The notes under the pieces: generated by a model
Seen by the model: only the letters and a program-made list of their open reading frames with translations
Databases searched by the model: none
What the model was told of the DNA's origin: nothing
Part shown: positions 36,296 through 46,200 of the stretch, in pieces
Layout of the letters: every line of letters starts with the position of its first letter
How positions within the stretch are numbered: the stretch's first letter is position 1
Made by a program: the position numbers and the translations under genes
From: Helicobacter didelphidarum
GTDB taxonomy: Bacteria > Campylobacterota > Campylobacteria > Campylobacterales > Helicobacteraceae
Direction of reading: 5' to 3'
Length of the DNA stretch: 64,000 bases
NCBI RefSeq assembly: GCF_003364195.1
Contig: NZ_NXLQ01000008.1
Location: forward strand, 1-64,000

Positions 36296-37861
36296 ATGCA
36301 AAATAATAAAATTATAATTTTTGATACAACTTTGCGTGATGGTGAACAAAGTCCGGGTGCTTCAATGAATATTGAAGAGAAAGTTGCAGTTGCATTGCAA
36401 CTTGAGAGGCTTGGTGTAGATGTAATTGAAGCTGGTTTTGCTGCAAGTAGCGAAGGAGATTTTGAATCTATAAGTCAAATCTCCAAACAAGTAAAAACAA
36501 GCACGATTTGTTCTCTTTCTCGTTGTGTTGAGAGTGATATTTTGAGAGCAAAAGATTCTCTTCAGTATGCTAAAAAATCACGTATTCATTTATTCCTTGC
36601 AACTTCTCCTATCCATATGGAATATAAACTCAAGAAAAAACCAAACGAAGTGTTAGAGCTCGCTATAAGAAGTATTACAATGGCAAAAGAGTTTTGCGAT
36701 GATATACAATTTAGTTGCGAAGATGCTTGTCGTAGTGATATAGGTTTTTTAAAAGAGATTTCTCTTGGTGCGATTGAAGCAGGAGCAAAAACATTAAATA
36801 TGCCAGATACAGTTGGGTATCGACTTCCGCATGAAATTGGTAATATAATTGAGGAGCTTTACAAGGTCGTGCAAGATAGAGCTATTCTTTCTGTGCATTG
36901 TCATAATGATTTAGGGCAAGCAGTTTCAAATTCTATTTATGGAATCATGAAGGGTGCAAGGCAAGTTGAATGCACAATTAATGGTTTGGGGGAGAGGGCT
37001 GGGAACTGTGCTCTTGAAGAAGTTGTAATGATTCTCAAAACTCGTAAAGATATTTTTACTCAATATGGTGGATTAGATACCAATATTCACACAAAAGAAA
37101 TTTACAGGACAAGTAATTTAGTGAGCGATATTACAGGTATACGTCCTCAACCAAATAAGGCTATTGTTGGTAAAAATGCGTTTAGTCATGAAAGTGGAAT
37201 CCATCAAGATGGAATCTTAAAGCATAGGGAAACTTATGAGATAATGACACCAAGTGATATAGGAATTATGAATAATGAGAATCTTGTGTTGGGTAAACAT
37301 AGTGGAAGAGCTGCGTTTAAAGATAAAATTGAACAACTCGGTTATCAGTTAGAATCTTCTATGCTTAATCAGATTTTTGAGAAATTTAAGATTCTTTGCG
37401 ACCAAAAAAAAGTTGTTTATGATGAAGATTTATTAGCTCTTATTAGTGAGCAAAATAGTTATATTCCACAAGTTTTTACTTTAGAATCTATCCAATGTAG
37501 CACCTCAAGTAATGGTTCTCATGTGGCTGCATTGAGTGTGAAACGTGATAATGAACTTTTTAACGATTGTGCTTTAGGGAATGGTTCTGTTGATAGTATA
37601 TTGCGTGCGATTGAACGCGTATGTAATATTGGTGGGAAACTCCTTGATTATAAAGTAGAATCTGTTACTCGCGGTAAAGATGCGATGGCAAATGTTATGG
37701 TCAAAGTTGATTTTGCAGAAAGTGGTAGTCCTGTTATTGGGCATGGGAAAGATCTTGATACCCTTCATGCGACAGCAAAAGCGTATATTAATGCGTTAAA
37801 TAGTTTTGAACGTATGAAAAAGTTTCTTGGTCCAAAAAATTCTTATAAACAAGGAGTTTAG
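36296..37861 (+). CDS. leuA: 2-isopropylmalate synthase
   Basis: 521 residues from the ATG at 36296, chosen for AAAGGA 9 bases upstream. TIM-barrel catalytic part: [17 protein letters not shown] (metal-binding Asp), [22 protein letters not shown] and [15 protein letters not shown]. The C-terminal regulatory domain ends with [22 protein letters not shown]. LeuA condenses acetyl-CoA with 2-oxoisovalerate, the first step of leucine synthesis, normally feedback-inhibited by leucine. No other leu gene is adjacent. Confidence 0.95.
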   Translation: MQNNKIIIFDTTLRDGEQSPGASMNIEEKVAVALQLERLGVDVIEAGFAASSEGDFESISQISKQVKTSTICSLSRCVESDILRAKDSLQYAKKSRIHLFLATSPIHMEYKLKKKPNEVLELAIRSITMAKEFCDDIQFSCEDACRSDIGFLKEISLGAIEAGAKTLNMPDTVGYRLPHEIGNIIEELYKVVQDRAILSVHCHNDLGQAVSNSIYGIMKGARQVECTINGLGERAGNCALEEVVMILKTRKDIFTQYGGLDTNIHTKEIYRTSNLVSDITGIRPQPNKAIVGKNAFSHESGIHQDGILKHRETYEIMTPSDIGIMNNENLVLGKHSGRAAFKDKIEQLGYQLESSMLNQIFEKFKILCDQKKVVYDEDLLALISEQNSYIPQVFTLESIQCSTSSNGSHVAALSVKRDNELFNDCALGNGSVDSILRAIERVCNIGGKLLDYKVESVTRGKDAMANVMVKVDFAESGSPVIGHGKDLDTLHATAKAYINALNSFERMKKFLGPKNSYKQGV

Positions 37862-37995
37862 GCTAAGAAAAATTACAAAAGAAATCAGAGTTTTATAAAG
37901 GTATTCCACAAGATTGAGCCAAACATAGAATCTTGATTTGAGATTTATTTTAATATAATTTTGTGATTAAAATCCTGCTCTATGCACTTCTTTAA

Positions 37996-38826
37996 TTATA
38001 AATAATTGCTAATGAGCAACTCTTTGCCTTTGCTCGCTCGCCCCTGCTTGTAGTTATTCATACCATATTGCAAATCCCACTCTATCATATAAAAATCCTT
38101 GTAGAGATGACGAATATACTCGCTATCATCATAAGTGAGCAAAAATCGATGATTTGTCTTACAAAGCACCCTATGCAAAGCCTCGTGATTGAAGCTTGTA
38201 TGCAAGATTCCCTTTTTGCCATAGAGTTTGGACTTACTCGCACGATAATAAGGCGGGTCCAAAAACATAAAGACACTATCCCCTTTACGCTTGATAATGC
38301 CCTCAAAATCCTCTGCGTGAAATTCAAAATTTGTGATAATGGAATGAGATTCTATGAGCCTATCAATACAACTTTGTGTGAATCTCCCCTCAAATGCCTT
38401 TTGCGAATATCCGCCACTATCAACCACACCTGAAAAAGTGATACGATTGAGGATAAAAAAGTCAATCCCTCTCTGCAATGGGCTTAAATCACTATTCCGC
38501 CTCGCAATGAGGAAATCATACAAATCCCTTCCGCTCTCAAATTTTTGCCTTAGCTCTTCAACTCCCCTAATGAGATTAATATGATTATTTTGAAGACAAT
38601 CCCAAAAGCAATAAAGTTCGTAATTTAAGTCATTTGCGATGAGCCTCATACCACTTCGTTGCTGGGCAATATAAAATCCTATCGAACCTCCACCAAAAAA
38701 AGGCTCACGATATTCCTTGAAATCATGTGGAATAAATTGCCCTAAGAATTTTATCGCCCTGCTTTTGCCACCGGGATAACGCAAGGGGGATTTTATCGAT
38801 GGGAGAGTGCGAATCACTTGTGTCAT
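37996..38826 (-). CDS. D12-class N6-adenine DNA methyltransferase
   Basis: 276 residues from the ATG at 38826, whose ATGA overlaps the stop of the endonuclease-like gene upstream; an earlier start at 38844 overlaps it further. Motifs: LRYPGGKSRAIKFL (SAM-binding motif I of the alpha/D12 group), EPFFGGGSIGFYIAQ, ANDLNYELYCFW, and catalytic DPPYY in FMFLDPPYY. D12 enzymes methylate adenine in short sites (Dam and DpnM methylate GATC), but the target here cannot be read from sequence. It is translationally coupled to a restriction-like partner. Confidence 0.9.
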   Translation of the reverse strand: MTQVIRTLPSIKSPLRYPGGKSRAIKFLGQFIPHDFKEYREPFFGGGSIGFYIAQQRSGMRLIANDLNYELYCFWDCLQNNHINLIRGVEELRQKFESGRDLYDFLIARRNSDLSPLQRGIDFFILNRITFSGVVDSGGYSQKAFEGRFTQSCIDRLIESHSIITNFEFHAEDFEGIIKRKGDSVFMFLDPPYYRASKSKLYGKKGILHTSFNHEALHRVLCKTNHRFLLTYDDSEYIRHLYKDFYMIEWDLQYGMNNYKQGRASKGKELLISNYL

Positions 38827-39326
38827 TGTAGATTCTCTAACCAAATAGTAAAATTATTCTTTTGAGATTCGAGATTGAGCGAATGAAGAATACTTTTTTG
38901 TTTCTCGTTAAAATTATTATTTTTCATAAAAGTTTCTCTATTTTGTGCTGTATTTGGCAATGTAATACTTGATTTGAGTGTAGTAGAAGTCAAGCGTAAA
39001 ATCACTCTAAATTCCCTCTTGCCTATAGAATCTTGAAGGATTGAAAGATTATTATAAAGCATAAGTTTAAGCAAACCATCTTTTATATCATCACTTGAGG
39101 GCAATATAGAATCTCTACTATGCTTACTCTCAATCAAATACAAAATATTATCTTTTTCTATCACATCATCGATGGTAAAAAAATAATATCCACCCAAATA
39201 ATTTTCAATGGTAATTTTTGTCTTTTCACCTATACCGATAGATTCTTTTGGCTGAAGCGTAAGAAACTCTCTATTTTGAGCATTTTGTGCATGAATATAA
39301 CACAAGGAAAATAAATTAAACTCCAC
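38823..39326 (-). CDS. Probable restriction endonuclease, N-terminally short
   Basis: 167 residues, start GTG at 39326 directly after an in-frame TAG. A PD-(D/E)xK-like site is visible: TIDDVIEKDNILYLIESKHS, with acidic D-D followed by E-S-K. Then DDIKDGLLKLMLYNNL. It is ATGA-coupled to the D12 methyltransferase, as in a type II pair. At 167 residues it is short for a stand-alone endonuclease, and no extension is possible upstream in frame. It may be the catalytic C-terminal half of a gene whose start was replaced by the neighbouring system. Confidence 0.55.
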   Translation of the reverse strand: MEFNLFSLCYIHAQNAQNREFLTLQPKESIGIGEKTKITIENYLGGYYFFTIDDVIEKDNILYLIESKHSRDSILPSSDDIKDGLLKLMLYNNLSILQDSIGKREFRVILRLTSTTLKSSITLPNTAQNRETFMKNNNFNEKQKSILHSLNLESQKNNFTIWLENLQ

Positions 39327-40395
39327 CTAATAAATTTAGTTCTAACCTATAATATAAATCAATATCGCAAATAAGGGTGTTAATGGATTTATCATCAAGA
39401 AAATCTAACCATTTTATTAATTCATTAATGGTAATAATCTCTTCAATAGCTTGCCTATATCGTTCTTCTATAATTTTCATTCCTTGAGACTTCTTAAAAA
39501 TATAAGTTTGAAAATCTTTTAAAATTTTTTCTTTAGTTTCCTTTGTCTTCACGACAAAAGTTATAGGAAAATGCAAAACCTTATCAATATCTAAAAGATA
39601 TTTATCATAATGATTTACTTCTGTAACTTGAAAAAATCTTCCCAAAGGACGCATTACAAAGTCTATTCCTCCATCATTGGCATTTGTCCGTCCTGTTTTA
39701 TATAGTTCTAAATATCTTTCTTCCAGTTCATCGGGGGTTTTACCAATATAAATTTTCTCATTTTTATAATGATTTTTTAGAATTGCGTAGGCGATAATTT
39801 CAAAAATCCTTGCCTCGCATTCTTCTTGCAAAAGATGAACAATAGAATCTCATTTATTTTTATTGTCATTGCTTTTAATGAGCGAATCTAGCAACATAAG
39901 TAAATGAGAATCTTTTGCTTTCAATAACTCTATATATTTTTCTATAATTTCTAAAGCAATCTTTGATATATCGTGATTTTCAATATATAAATATTCAATA
40001 TGTAAAAGATATTTTCCATTATTAACAATAATCAAATCATTATCATATTCTTTGACAATTTTATTTTTAAATTCTCCATTTACTCTTGAGTTTAATGCGT
40101 GATTTTGTAATTTCTCACCACCATATAAGGAACGATAGAATCTAAAAAGTTTGGTATATTCATAGCCATCAAAGTTTTTATATTTTCCTTTATCGCTATA
40201 AAAATCTTGTGTATAGAAATATAAAATTGCATAAACCGCATAAAGATTAGCTAAACTTCTTCTTGCTTTTGTATTGCTATAAACTGCAGAAGTTTTTAAG
40301 TTAATATAGTGCAATAAGGGACTTTGTTGAAAAATTTTTATCGAATCGTCTAAAGTAAAATGTTTTTCTAAAACTTCTTTAACAAAATCTTTCAT
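39316..40395 (-). pseudogene. Type II restriction endonuclease interrupted by one in-frame TGA
   Basis: Two open stretches in the same frame: 181 residues (40395-39850, ending SNDNKNK) and about 178 residues to 39316, separated only by a TGA followed at once by DSIVHLLQEECEARIFEI. Without the stop this is one protein of ~359 residues. The distal part has TGRTNANDGGIDFVMRPLG and GRFFQVTE, a D...(Q)xE-type nuclease core. Its start overlaps the methyltransferase stop by ATGA, so it is the restriction partner of the YhdJ-like enzyme. Either it is inactive, or the second half is made by re-initiation at a downstream start. The methylase upstream remains intact. Confidence 0.7.
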
Positions 40396-41315
40396 ACAGC
40401 ATTCTCTCTAAATAAATTTTGAATATTTAATAAATGGTCTTTCTTGGACTTATTAGAGGTTTTACGAATTTTAACTTTTGTCAATTTCTCATTATTGTAA
40501 GTATCAGTAACTCTACACCTTCTAAGCCCAATTTTAAAAAACTCTTCATTATTATCTATTCCTATAGTTTTACGCCCTAAATCTGAAGCAACCTTACATG
40601 TTGTAAAGCTTCCTGCAAATGGGTCAAGCACAATATCACCCTTATTGCTTGAAGCAAGGATTATGCGATTAAGTAAAGCTTCTGGCTTTTGTGTGGGGTG
40701 ATTTTCATATTCTATCATTTTATAGCGCACACGACTGAAATCCCATACATTACTTGGAACTTTTGTATGACTATAAGGTTTTGGTGGTGTTTTACGATAA
40801 TCTATCAATCCTCGTTTTGCCCCTGTTTTTGCTTCTATCAAAATATCATTGACATTAAAAATATAAGATGAATTTTTAGAATGCGTTATCATTAAGATTG
40901 GTTCATAGCTCGAACTAAATTTATTTTTTGGTTGCACACCTGATGAATCATAACTCCAAACAATACGATTAATTACAAAATATTTTTCACTTACATAACA
41001 ATCAAGAAATGGCATATATTGTGTTGAACTCATAAAATACATTGTGCCATTTTGTTTTAAGATTCTCATACATTCATCAATCCAAATCTTGCACCATTCT
41101 AAATATTCTCTAGCATTTTCCCAATTATCCTTTGAAACTCCAAAATCTTTACCAATACCATAAGGTGGATCAGCAAAGATTAAATCGACACTTTGAGATT
41201 CTATATTCTTAAGAATCTCAAGACTATCGCCTAAAAGCAAAATGGCATCTTGATTATATCGATAACAAAGTGTATCAAAAGTTTTGAATACTTGTTGTAA
41301 ATAATTAATTTGCAT
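40392..41315 (-). CDS. YhdJ-type N6-adenine DNA methyltransferase
   Basis: 307 residues. Motif IV first (LIFADPPYGIGKDFG), then VWSYDSSGVQPKN, EAKTGAKRGLIDYRK, VWDFSRVRYKMIEYENHPTQ (core ENHPTQKPEALL), motif I late (IVLDPFAGSFTT), and GLRRC with a basic KVKIRKT tail. This order is the beta class, and the conserved blocks closely resemble E. coli YhdJ (M.EcoKII), which methylates ATGCAT. The same target is a reasonable prediction. ATG follows AAAAGG and overlaps the end of the PIN-like gene by 11 bases. It protects against the endonuclease encoded next. Confidence 0.88.
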   Translation of the reverse strand: MQINYLQQVFKTFDTLCYRYNQDAILLLGDSLEILKNIESQSVDLIFADPPYGIGKDFGVSKDNWENAREYLEWCKIWIDECMRILKQNGTMYFMSSTQYMPFLDCYVSEKYFVINRIVWSYDSSGVQPKNKFSSSYEPILMITHSKNSSYIFNVNDILIEAKTGAKRGLIDYRKTPPKPYSHTKVPSNVWDFSRVRYKMIEYENHPTQKPEALLNRIILASSNKGDIVLDPFAGSFTTCKVASDLGRKTIGIDNNEEFFKIGLRRCRVTDTYNNEKLTKVKIRKTSNKSKKDHLLNIQNLFRENAV

Positions 41316-42612
41316 TGAAATAGCCTTTTAAAAATATAAGAATTGTAATCAAAGCTGAAATAAAGCTTATTATACTTGCAATAACAGTAATAGCAGTTTT
41401 ATATTTTTTAATAAAAACTAGCAATAGCTTTGGGATATTTTTGATATTTTTTTTACATTTTTTCTTTTTATATTGCTTTAATCTTTTTGGATAATTATCC
41501 TTTTTTTGTTTACGTTTATTTTTTCTCTCTATTTCCTCTAATTTGTATTGGAACTCCTCTTCTGCTTCTTTTTTACCCTGAAATTTTCCATATTCTATAC
41601 CTTCTTGATACTTCTTTTCACTTTCAATGGTTTGTAATTTTCTTTGTTCTTCTATCTCATCAGACGAAAGTATTATTTCAAAAAAATCTGCATTCTCAGT
41701 ATTGGGTTCAAGCTTCATTTTATTTTGAATATCAAGAATTTCTCTACAAAATCTATCTTTATCTCTATCTTTTTTGTAGTTTTCTTCAGCTCTAATGTAT
41801 TGCTTACTTAAATTTTCCTGCAATATCTCTTTCAAAGCTATTTGAAGATGAAAAATAGGATTAAAACTAATTAATTTTTCCGTCTTCCCTAAAGAAGTTT
41901 CTATAAATTCCCACAATCTAGCGGTTATAAAATCAAGATGGCTAGATAAAGGTATAATTTTGCCCTCCATAATATCCTCATGCCAAGCAATACGATTTGT
42001 AATATTTGTATTAGTTATCAACATAGCTTTTGAATTAAACAAGTTTTGAGGCTTACTCTGTCTTATCATATTAATATAACTCAATGCTTTAATGCTTTCT
42101 GCAATTTCTTCATCAATATCCTTATTCTTATTTATATCGCTTAACATTTGTTTAATATTATTCAATGAATACATACTTTCCAGATTATATTCTTGATGTT
42201 TTTCGAGCATATCTTCATAATTTTCAATACTATTTTCTTGATACCTTTGAATTTTCAATTGTTTTTTTAATTGATAAAAAAAGTTACTTTCTTCAGTCTC
42301 TATTTCACTTACACTTTCACATATTTCCATTAGATGCACCATAGCTGCAGTAGGCTTATAACTGGCGGTATTACGTTCTTTAATTTGTTTGGCAGTATTA
42401 AAAAATTTTCTTATCTCATCTTCCACCATCTCACTATAAAACAATGGCATTAGTAATCTATTTTCATCATATTTGCAAACTAATTTATAAAAATCATCAA
42501 ATTTTTGTTTATACATTTCTCCATTATATTTCATAGCATGAAAAAGTATTTCTGTATCCAAAAATAAAGTTATTTTATTATTATTTTTTACCTTTTTTAT
42601 ATCATATCTCAA
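41305..42612 (-). CDS. PIN-like nuclease-domain protein with C-terminal membrane hairpin
   Basis: 435 residues from a TTG at 42612. N-terminal part looks like a PIN domain: ITLFLDTEILFHAM (first Asp), LMPLFYSEMVEDEIRKF (acidic), and AMLITNTNITNRIAW toward the C-terminal side of that fold. A long charged helical region follows (Glu/Lys-rich, ~300-390), then two hydrophobic segments (LLLVFIKKYKTAITVIASII and ISALITILIFLKGYF). PIN domains cut RNA; membrane-tied, helical nuclease proteins in defence islands may be abortive effectors, which is inference. It is probably the 3' two thirds of a larger gene whose 5' part is the next frame upstream (see 41-bp repeat). Confidence 0.6.
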   Translation of the reverse strand: MRYDIKKVKNNNKITLFLDTEILFHAMKYNGEMYKQKFDDFYKLVCKYDENRLLMPLFYSEMVEDEIRKFFNTAKQIKERNTASYKPTAAMVHLMEICESVSEIETEESNFFYQLKKQLKIQRYQENSIENYEDMLEKHQEYNLESMYSLNNIKQMLSDINKNKDIDEEIAESIKALSYINMIRQSKPQNLFNSKAMLITNTNITNRIAWHEDIMEGKIIPLSSHLDFITARLWEFIETSLGKTEKLISFNPIFHLQIALKEILQENLSKQYIRAEENYKKDRDKDRFCREILDIQNKMKLEPNTENADFFEIILSSDEIEEQRKLQTIESEKKYQEGIEYGKFQGKKEAEEEFQYKLEEIERKNKRKQKKDNYPKRLKQYKKKKCKKNIKNIPKLLLVFIKKYKTAITVIASIISFISALITILIFLKGYFNAN

Positions 42613-42671
42613 TCCTTCATATAAAATAATACCTTTTTTATACCATATCTCAATCCTTCATATAAAATAAT
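42590..42671. repeat. 41-bp tandem duplication splitting the PIN-like gene
   Basis: Two adjacent copies (42590-42630 and 42631-42671) differ at one base (T/C at 42602/42643), with a partial third match beyond. 41 is not a multiple of three. On the coding strand copy one reads ILYEGLRYGIKKV then LFYMKD-stop, while the second copy re-enters as LRYDIKKV in the other frame. Deleting one copy would join both frames into a single ~621-residue protein reading LRYDIKKVKNNNKITLFLD. Confidence 0.9.
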
Positions 42672-43211
42672 ACCTTCTTTAATAGTTTGCAATAAATTAT
42701 AATATCTTTCTTTGTATTTTAATAAGAAATTTGCAAAATGTGCAAAAATTTCTTTATTCTCATTTTTATCTACTTCTTCAAGTAAAAGATAGTGATTAAA
42801 AAGCTCTAAAAAATTATCAGGGTATTTATATTTTTTTTCATCTAAAAAATCTTTTAAATTATCACAAAAATTTTTATATTCTATTATGTATTTTTTTATT
42901 ATATCTTTTATATTATTATCAGTATCAATCTGCTTTACTAGACGATACCTCCCCTCTTTATCTTTATTTAAATACTTTTTCAAATTTTGTAATAAAACTT
43001 GCTCAAAAATAGAATCTGGAATCTTATCAAACCCATACTCTATTTTGATTTTTTTACGAATATCCTGCACAGAGAAAGAAATGGTAGAGTAATGAGATGT
43101 GATAATATTTTTACAAAAAGCCTCAATAATATCATATTGTGTTTTATTTTGTTCCCTTAAGCTTCTCCAAGTTGCAAGTGAACATATTAGTTGCCTTTCA
43201 TTATATTCCAT
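42609..43211 (-). CDS. N-terminal part of the split PIN-like protein
   Basis: 200 residues, ATG at 43211 behind AGAGGAG. Helical, with a possible winged-helix segment (FSVQDIRKKIKIEYGFDKI then KEGRYRLVKQID). No family recognised. It ends in the 41-bp duplication and overlaps the next frame by four bases. The last 13 sensible residues (ILYEGLRYGIKKV) are repeated as the start of the next frame, so the two are likely one gene broken by the duplication, or two products made by coupling. Confidence 0.6.
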   Translation of the reverse strand: MEYNERQLICSLATWRSLREQNKTQYDIIEAFCKNIITSHYSTISFSVQDIRKKIKIEYGFDKIPDSIFEQVLLQNLKKYLNKDKEGRYRLVKQIDTDNNIKDIIKKYIIEYKNFCDNLKDFLDEKKYKYPDNFLELFNHYLLLEEVDKNENKEIFAHFANFLLKYKERYYNLLQTIKEGIILYEGLRYGIKKVLFYMKD

Positions 43212-43281
43212 TATACTACTACTCCTCTAAATTGAAATTCTACAATTATACCAAAATTTCTATCGTAATTCCGTATTCTCC

Positions 43282-46200
43282 CTACTCCCACTCTATCGTG
43301 CCGGGCGGCTTACTCGTGATGTCATACACCACACGATTTATGCCCTCTACTTCATTGATGATTCGATTTGCCACACCCTCTAAAAAATCATGGGGCAAAT
43401 GAGCAAAAGTCGCCGTCATTCCGTCCAATGCCTCCACCGCACGCACGCAAATCGTATTATCATAAGTGCGATTATCCCCCATTACGCCGACACTTTTGAC
43501 ATTGAGCAACACGCAAAATGCCTGCCACACGCTATCATAATAGCCCTTATTGCGCAATTCCTCGATAAATATAGAATCTGCCCTCTTCAAAAGCTCCAAG
43601 TCCGCCTCATTCACCTCGCCCATTATGCGTATCGCAAGTCCGGGACCCGGGAATGGATGCCGCATAAGCATAGATTCAGGCATTCCTAGCTCCCGCCCAA
43701 GTGCGCGCACCTCGTCCTTAAAAAGCTCCCGCAATGGCTCGATAAGCTTAAACTTCATCCATTCAGGCAATCCACCGACATTATGATGAGATTTTATCGT
43801 CTTACTCGGACCTTTGACACTCACAGATTCTATCACATCAGGATAGAGTGTGCCTTGTGCGAGGAACTTTATCTCACCATTTGTATTATGCTTCCTCGCC
43901 TCTTTCTCAAACACTTCGATGAAAGTCTCGCCGATGATTTTACGCTTCGTCTCTGGCTCTCTCACGCCTCTAAGTTTGCCTAAAAACACCTCTTTGGCGT
44001 CAATCGTGATAAGCGGCACACGCAAGTTTTCGCGAAACATTTTCTCCACCGCCTCACGCTCCCCAAGTCGCAAAAGCCCCGTATCCACAAATACTGGTAT
44101 CAGTCGCTCACCAATCGCACGATACAACAAAGTCGCCACGACACTAGAATCCACACCGCCACTGACCGCACATAGCACCTTGCAAGGCTTACTAGGTTCG
44201 TCTTTTAGGCTCAAATCACCACATCTCAAATCCGCTTCACTGCGGAGTATATCCTCATACGCCTCATTCGCTCCTTTTCGTTGTGACGATTTTAGCTCTA
44301 AAATACTTTGCCTATCAGTGTTTTCAGAATCTTGTGGCTTTATCGATACAAATTTGTCGCTCGCTTCGTCGATAGACGCCCTAGTCTTATCTCCTTGCTC
44401 ACAACTACGCAACCCCAATTTCTCATCAAAAATATTTTGCCTCGTGTCATTTACAGAATCTTGTGGCGTTATGAATTCATCGATAGAATCTCGCATTTTA
44501 CGACGGCACACGCACGATTCTATATGGTCATTCACCATACCCATAGACTGCATAAAGGCATACATTATCGTTGAACCGACGAATGTAAAGCCCCGCTTTT
44601 GCAAATCTTTGCTGATTGTATCTGATAATGGCGTGCGAGGAGGCAAATCCGCTATCGTGCGAGGGCAATTATCTATCGGTTTCCCTCCTACAAAGCCCCA
44701 AATATAATGCGAAAAACTCCCAAATTCACTTTGAATCTCCAAAAATACCTTTGCATTATGTATCGCAGATTCTATCTTTTTGCGATTGCGGATAATGCCC
44801 TCATTCGCCATTAGCTCCGTGATTTTCGCCTCATCGTATTTCGCCACGATAGCGGGATTGAAGTCATCAAATGCTTTTCTAAAAGCCTTGCGTTTTTTGA
44901 GGATTGTGAGCCACGACAAGCCCGCTTGCATACCCTCTAGCACGAGCAATTCAAAGAGTTTGTTATCATCGTGCAATGGCACGCCCCATTCATTATCGTG
45001 GTAGTGCTGATAAAGCCTCTCATCATCGGGATTTTTCGCCCTTGCCCACTCACAACGCACAAAATCATTGTGGATTTTCTCACTTCGCACAGAATCTTTC
45101 TTGCACGAATGAGCCATAGCGGAAGTTTGAGATTCTGTATGAGAATCTTGTGTGGCTTGAGATTCTATATTGTGAGATTCTAAATCTCTCACGCAAGTAT
45201 CACAATAGCACTCCTCATCATATTCCTCTATCAGCTCATATTTCGTCAAATATCCGCGATATATCTCCACATTTTGTGCAAAATTGAATTGATGATAGCA
45301 AAACACCACTTCTTTATTTTTTGGTTGCCAATGCTCCTTGTAGGCATAATAGCGAGGCATTCCCAAACGACACATCAAAGCCCCGCTTTTTGTGTTTTGT
45401 ATATCGTGTGTCGCACTGATATAGGGCAGATTCTCTCGCGCCTCATCAAGCACCGCACTAAGCGCCTCAAAAGCATATCCATTGCCCCAAAACTCACTAC
45501 GCAACGCATAGCCCAAATCATAGGGCGGCTCACACTCTATATGCACATAGCCTATGGGGATATTCTCATTTTTGAGACATATTGCATATTTATAGCCCTG
45601 CTTTTTTGCATAAATTGCTTGATATTTTTGAGCAAAAATATTTTGAGCTTGAGCAAGATTCTCACACACAAAGCAAGGCAGATAAACATTTGTCGCCTCA
45701 TCGCTATAAATTTCAAAAATCGCCCTCAAATCACTTGCTTCAAATCGCCTTAAAATGAGTCTTTTTGTATCTAGTCTCGGCGTATTTTGCGGGTTCTTTT
45801 TATAAGGGATTCTTTTTTGTATTTCGCCCTTAGATGCTCTATTAGCGGATTCACTCCTTTCAAAATCTACTCTTTTTAGCACCATAACCGCTTCGTTATT
45901 TCTATCTCTCTCGCCATTTTTTTGGAATCCAATCTTTGCATAAAAGCCCATAGCGACGATATTTTCATCATAGGTGCTAAGATAAATTTCATCTTTGCCA
46001 AATTCAGCAAAAATCCTCCGAAGCAATGTGCGAAACGCTACCCCTCCTATGCCCTTGTTGCTAAACTTCTCATCAATCATAAAGCGGTCAATCCACACTC
46101 TATCCTCAATCGCCACATAATCATACATACAAAAGCCAACGAGCGTATCATCAGCATAAATAGCCCTTGCTTTCCAATATCCAACCTGTTTCGCCTCATT

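Noticed and set aside
39316-41315. Avoidance of ATGCAT in the window as support for the YhdJ-like specificity
   Set aside because: ATGCAT is present, for instance near 1158 and 19490, and a proper count was not possible.
41305-43211. The two PIN-region frames as a classic toxin-antitoxin operon
   Set aside because: The first frame shows no antitoxin signature, and the junction is explained by a 41-bp duplication that, if removed, joins the frames. A single gene is the simpler reading.
43850-44707. Long open frame on the + strand inside guaA (285 codons), and others at 45274-45753 and 46690-47307
   Set aside because: They lie antisense to the continuous guaA frame, in its GC-richer DNA where stops are rarer. 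They lack ribosome sites and their translations are basic, low-complexity and family-less.
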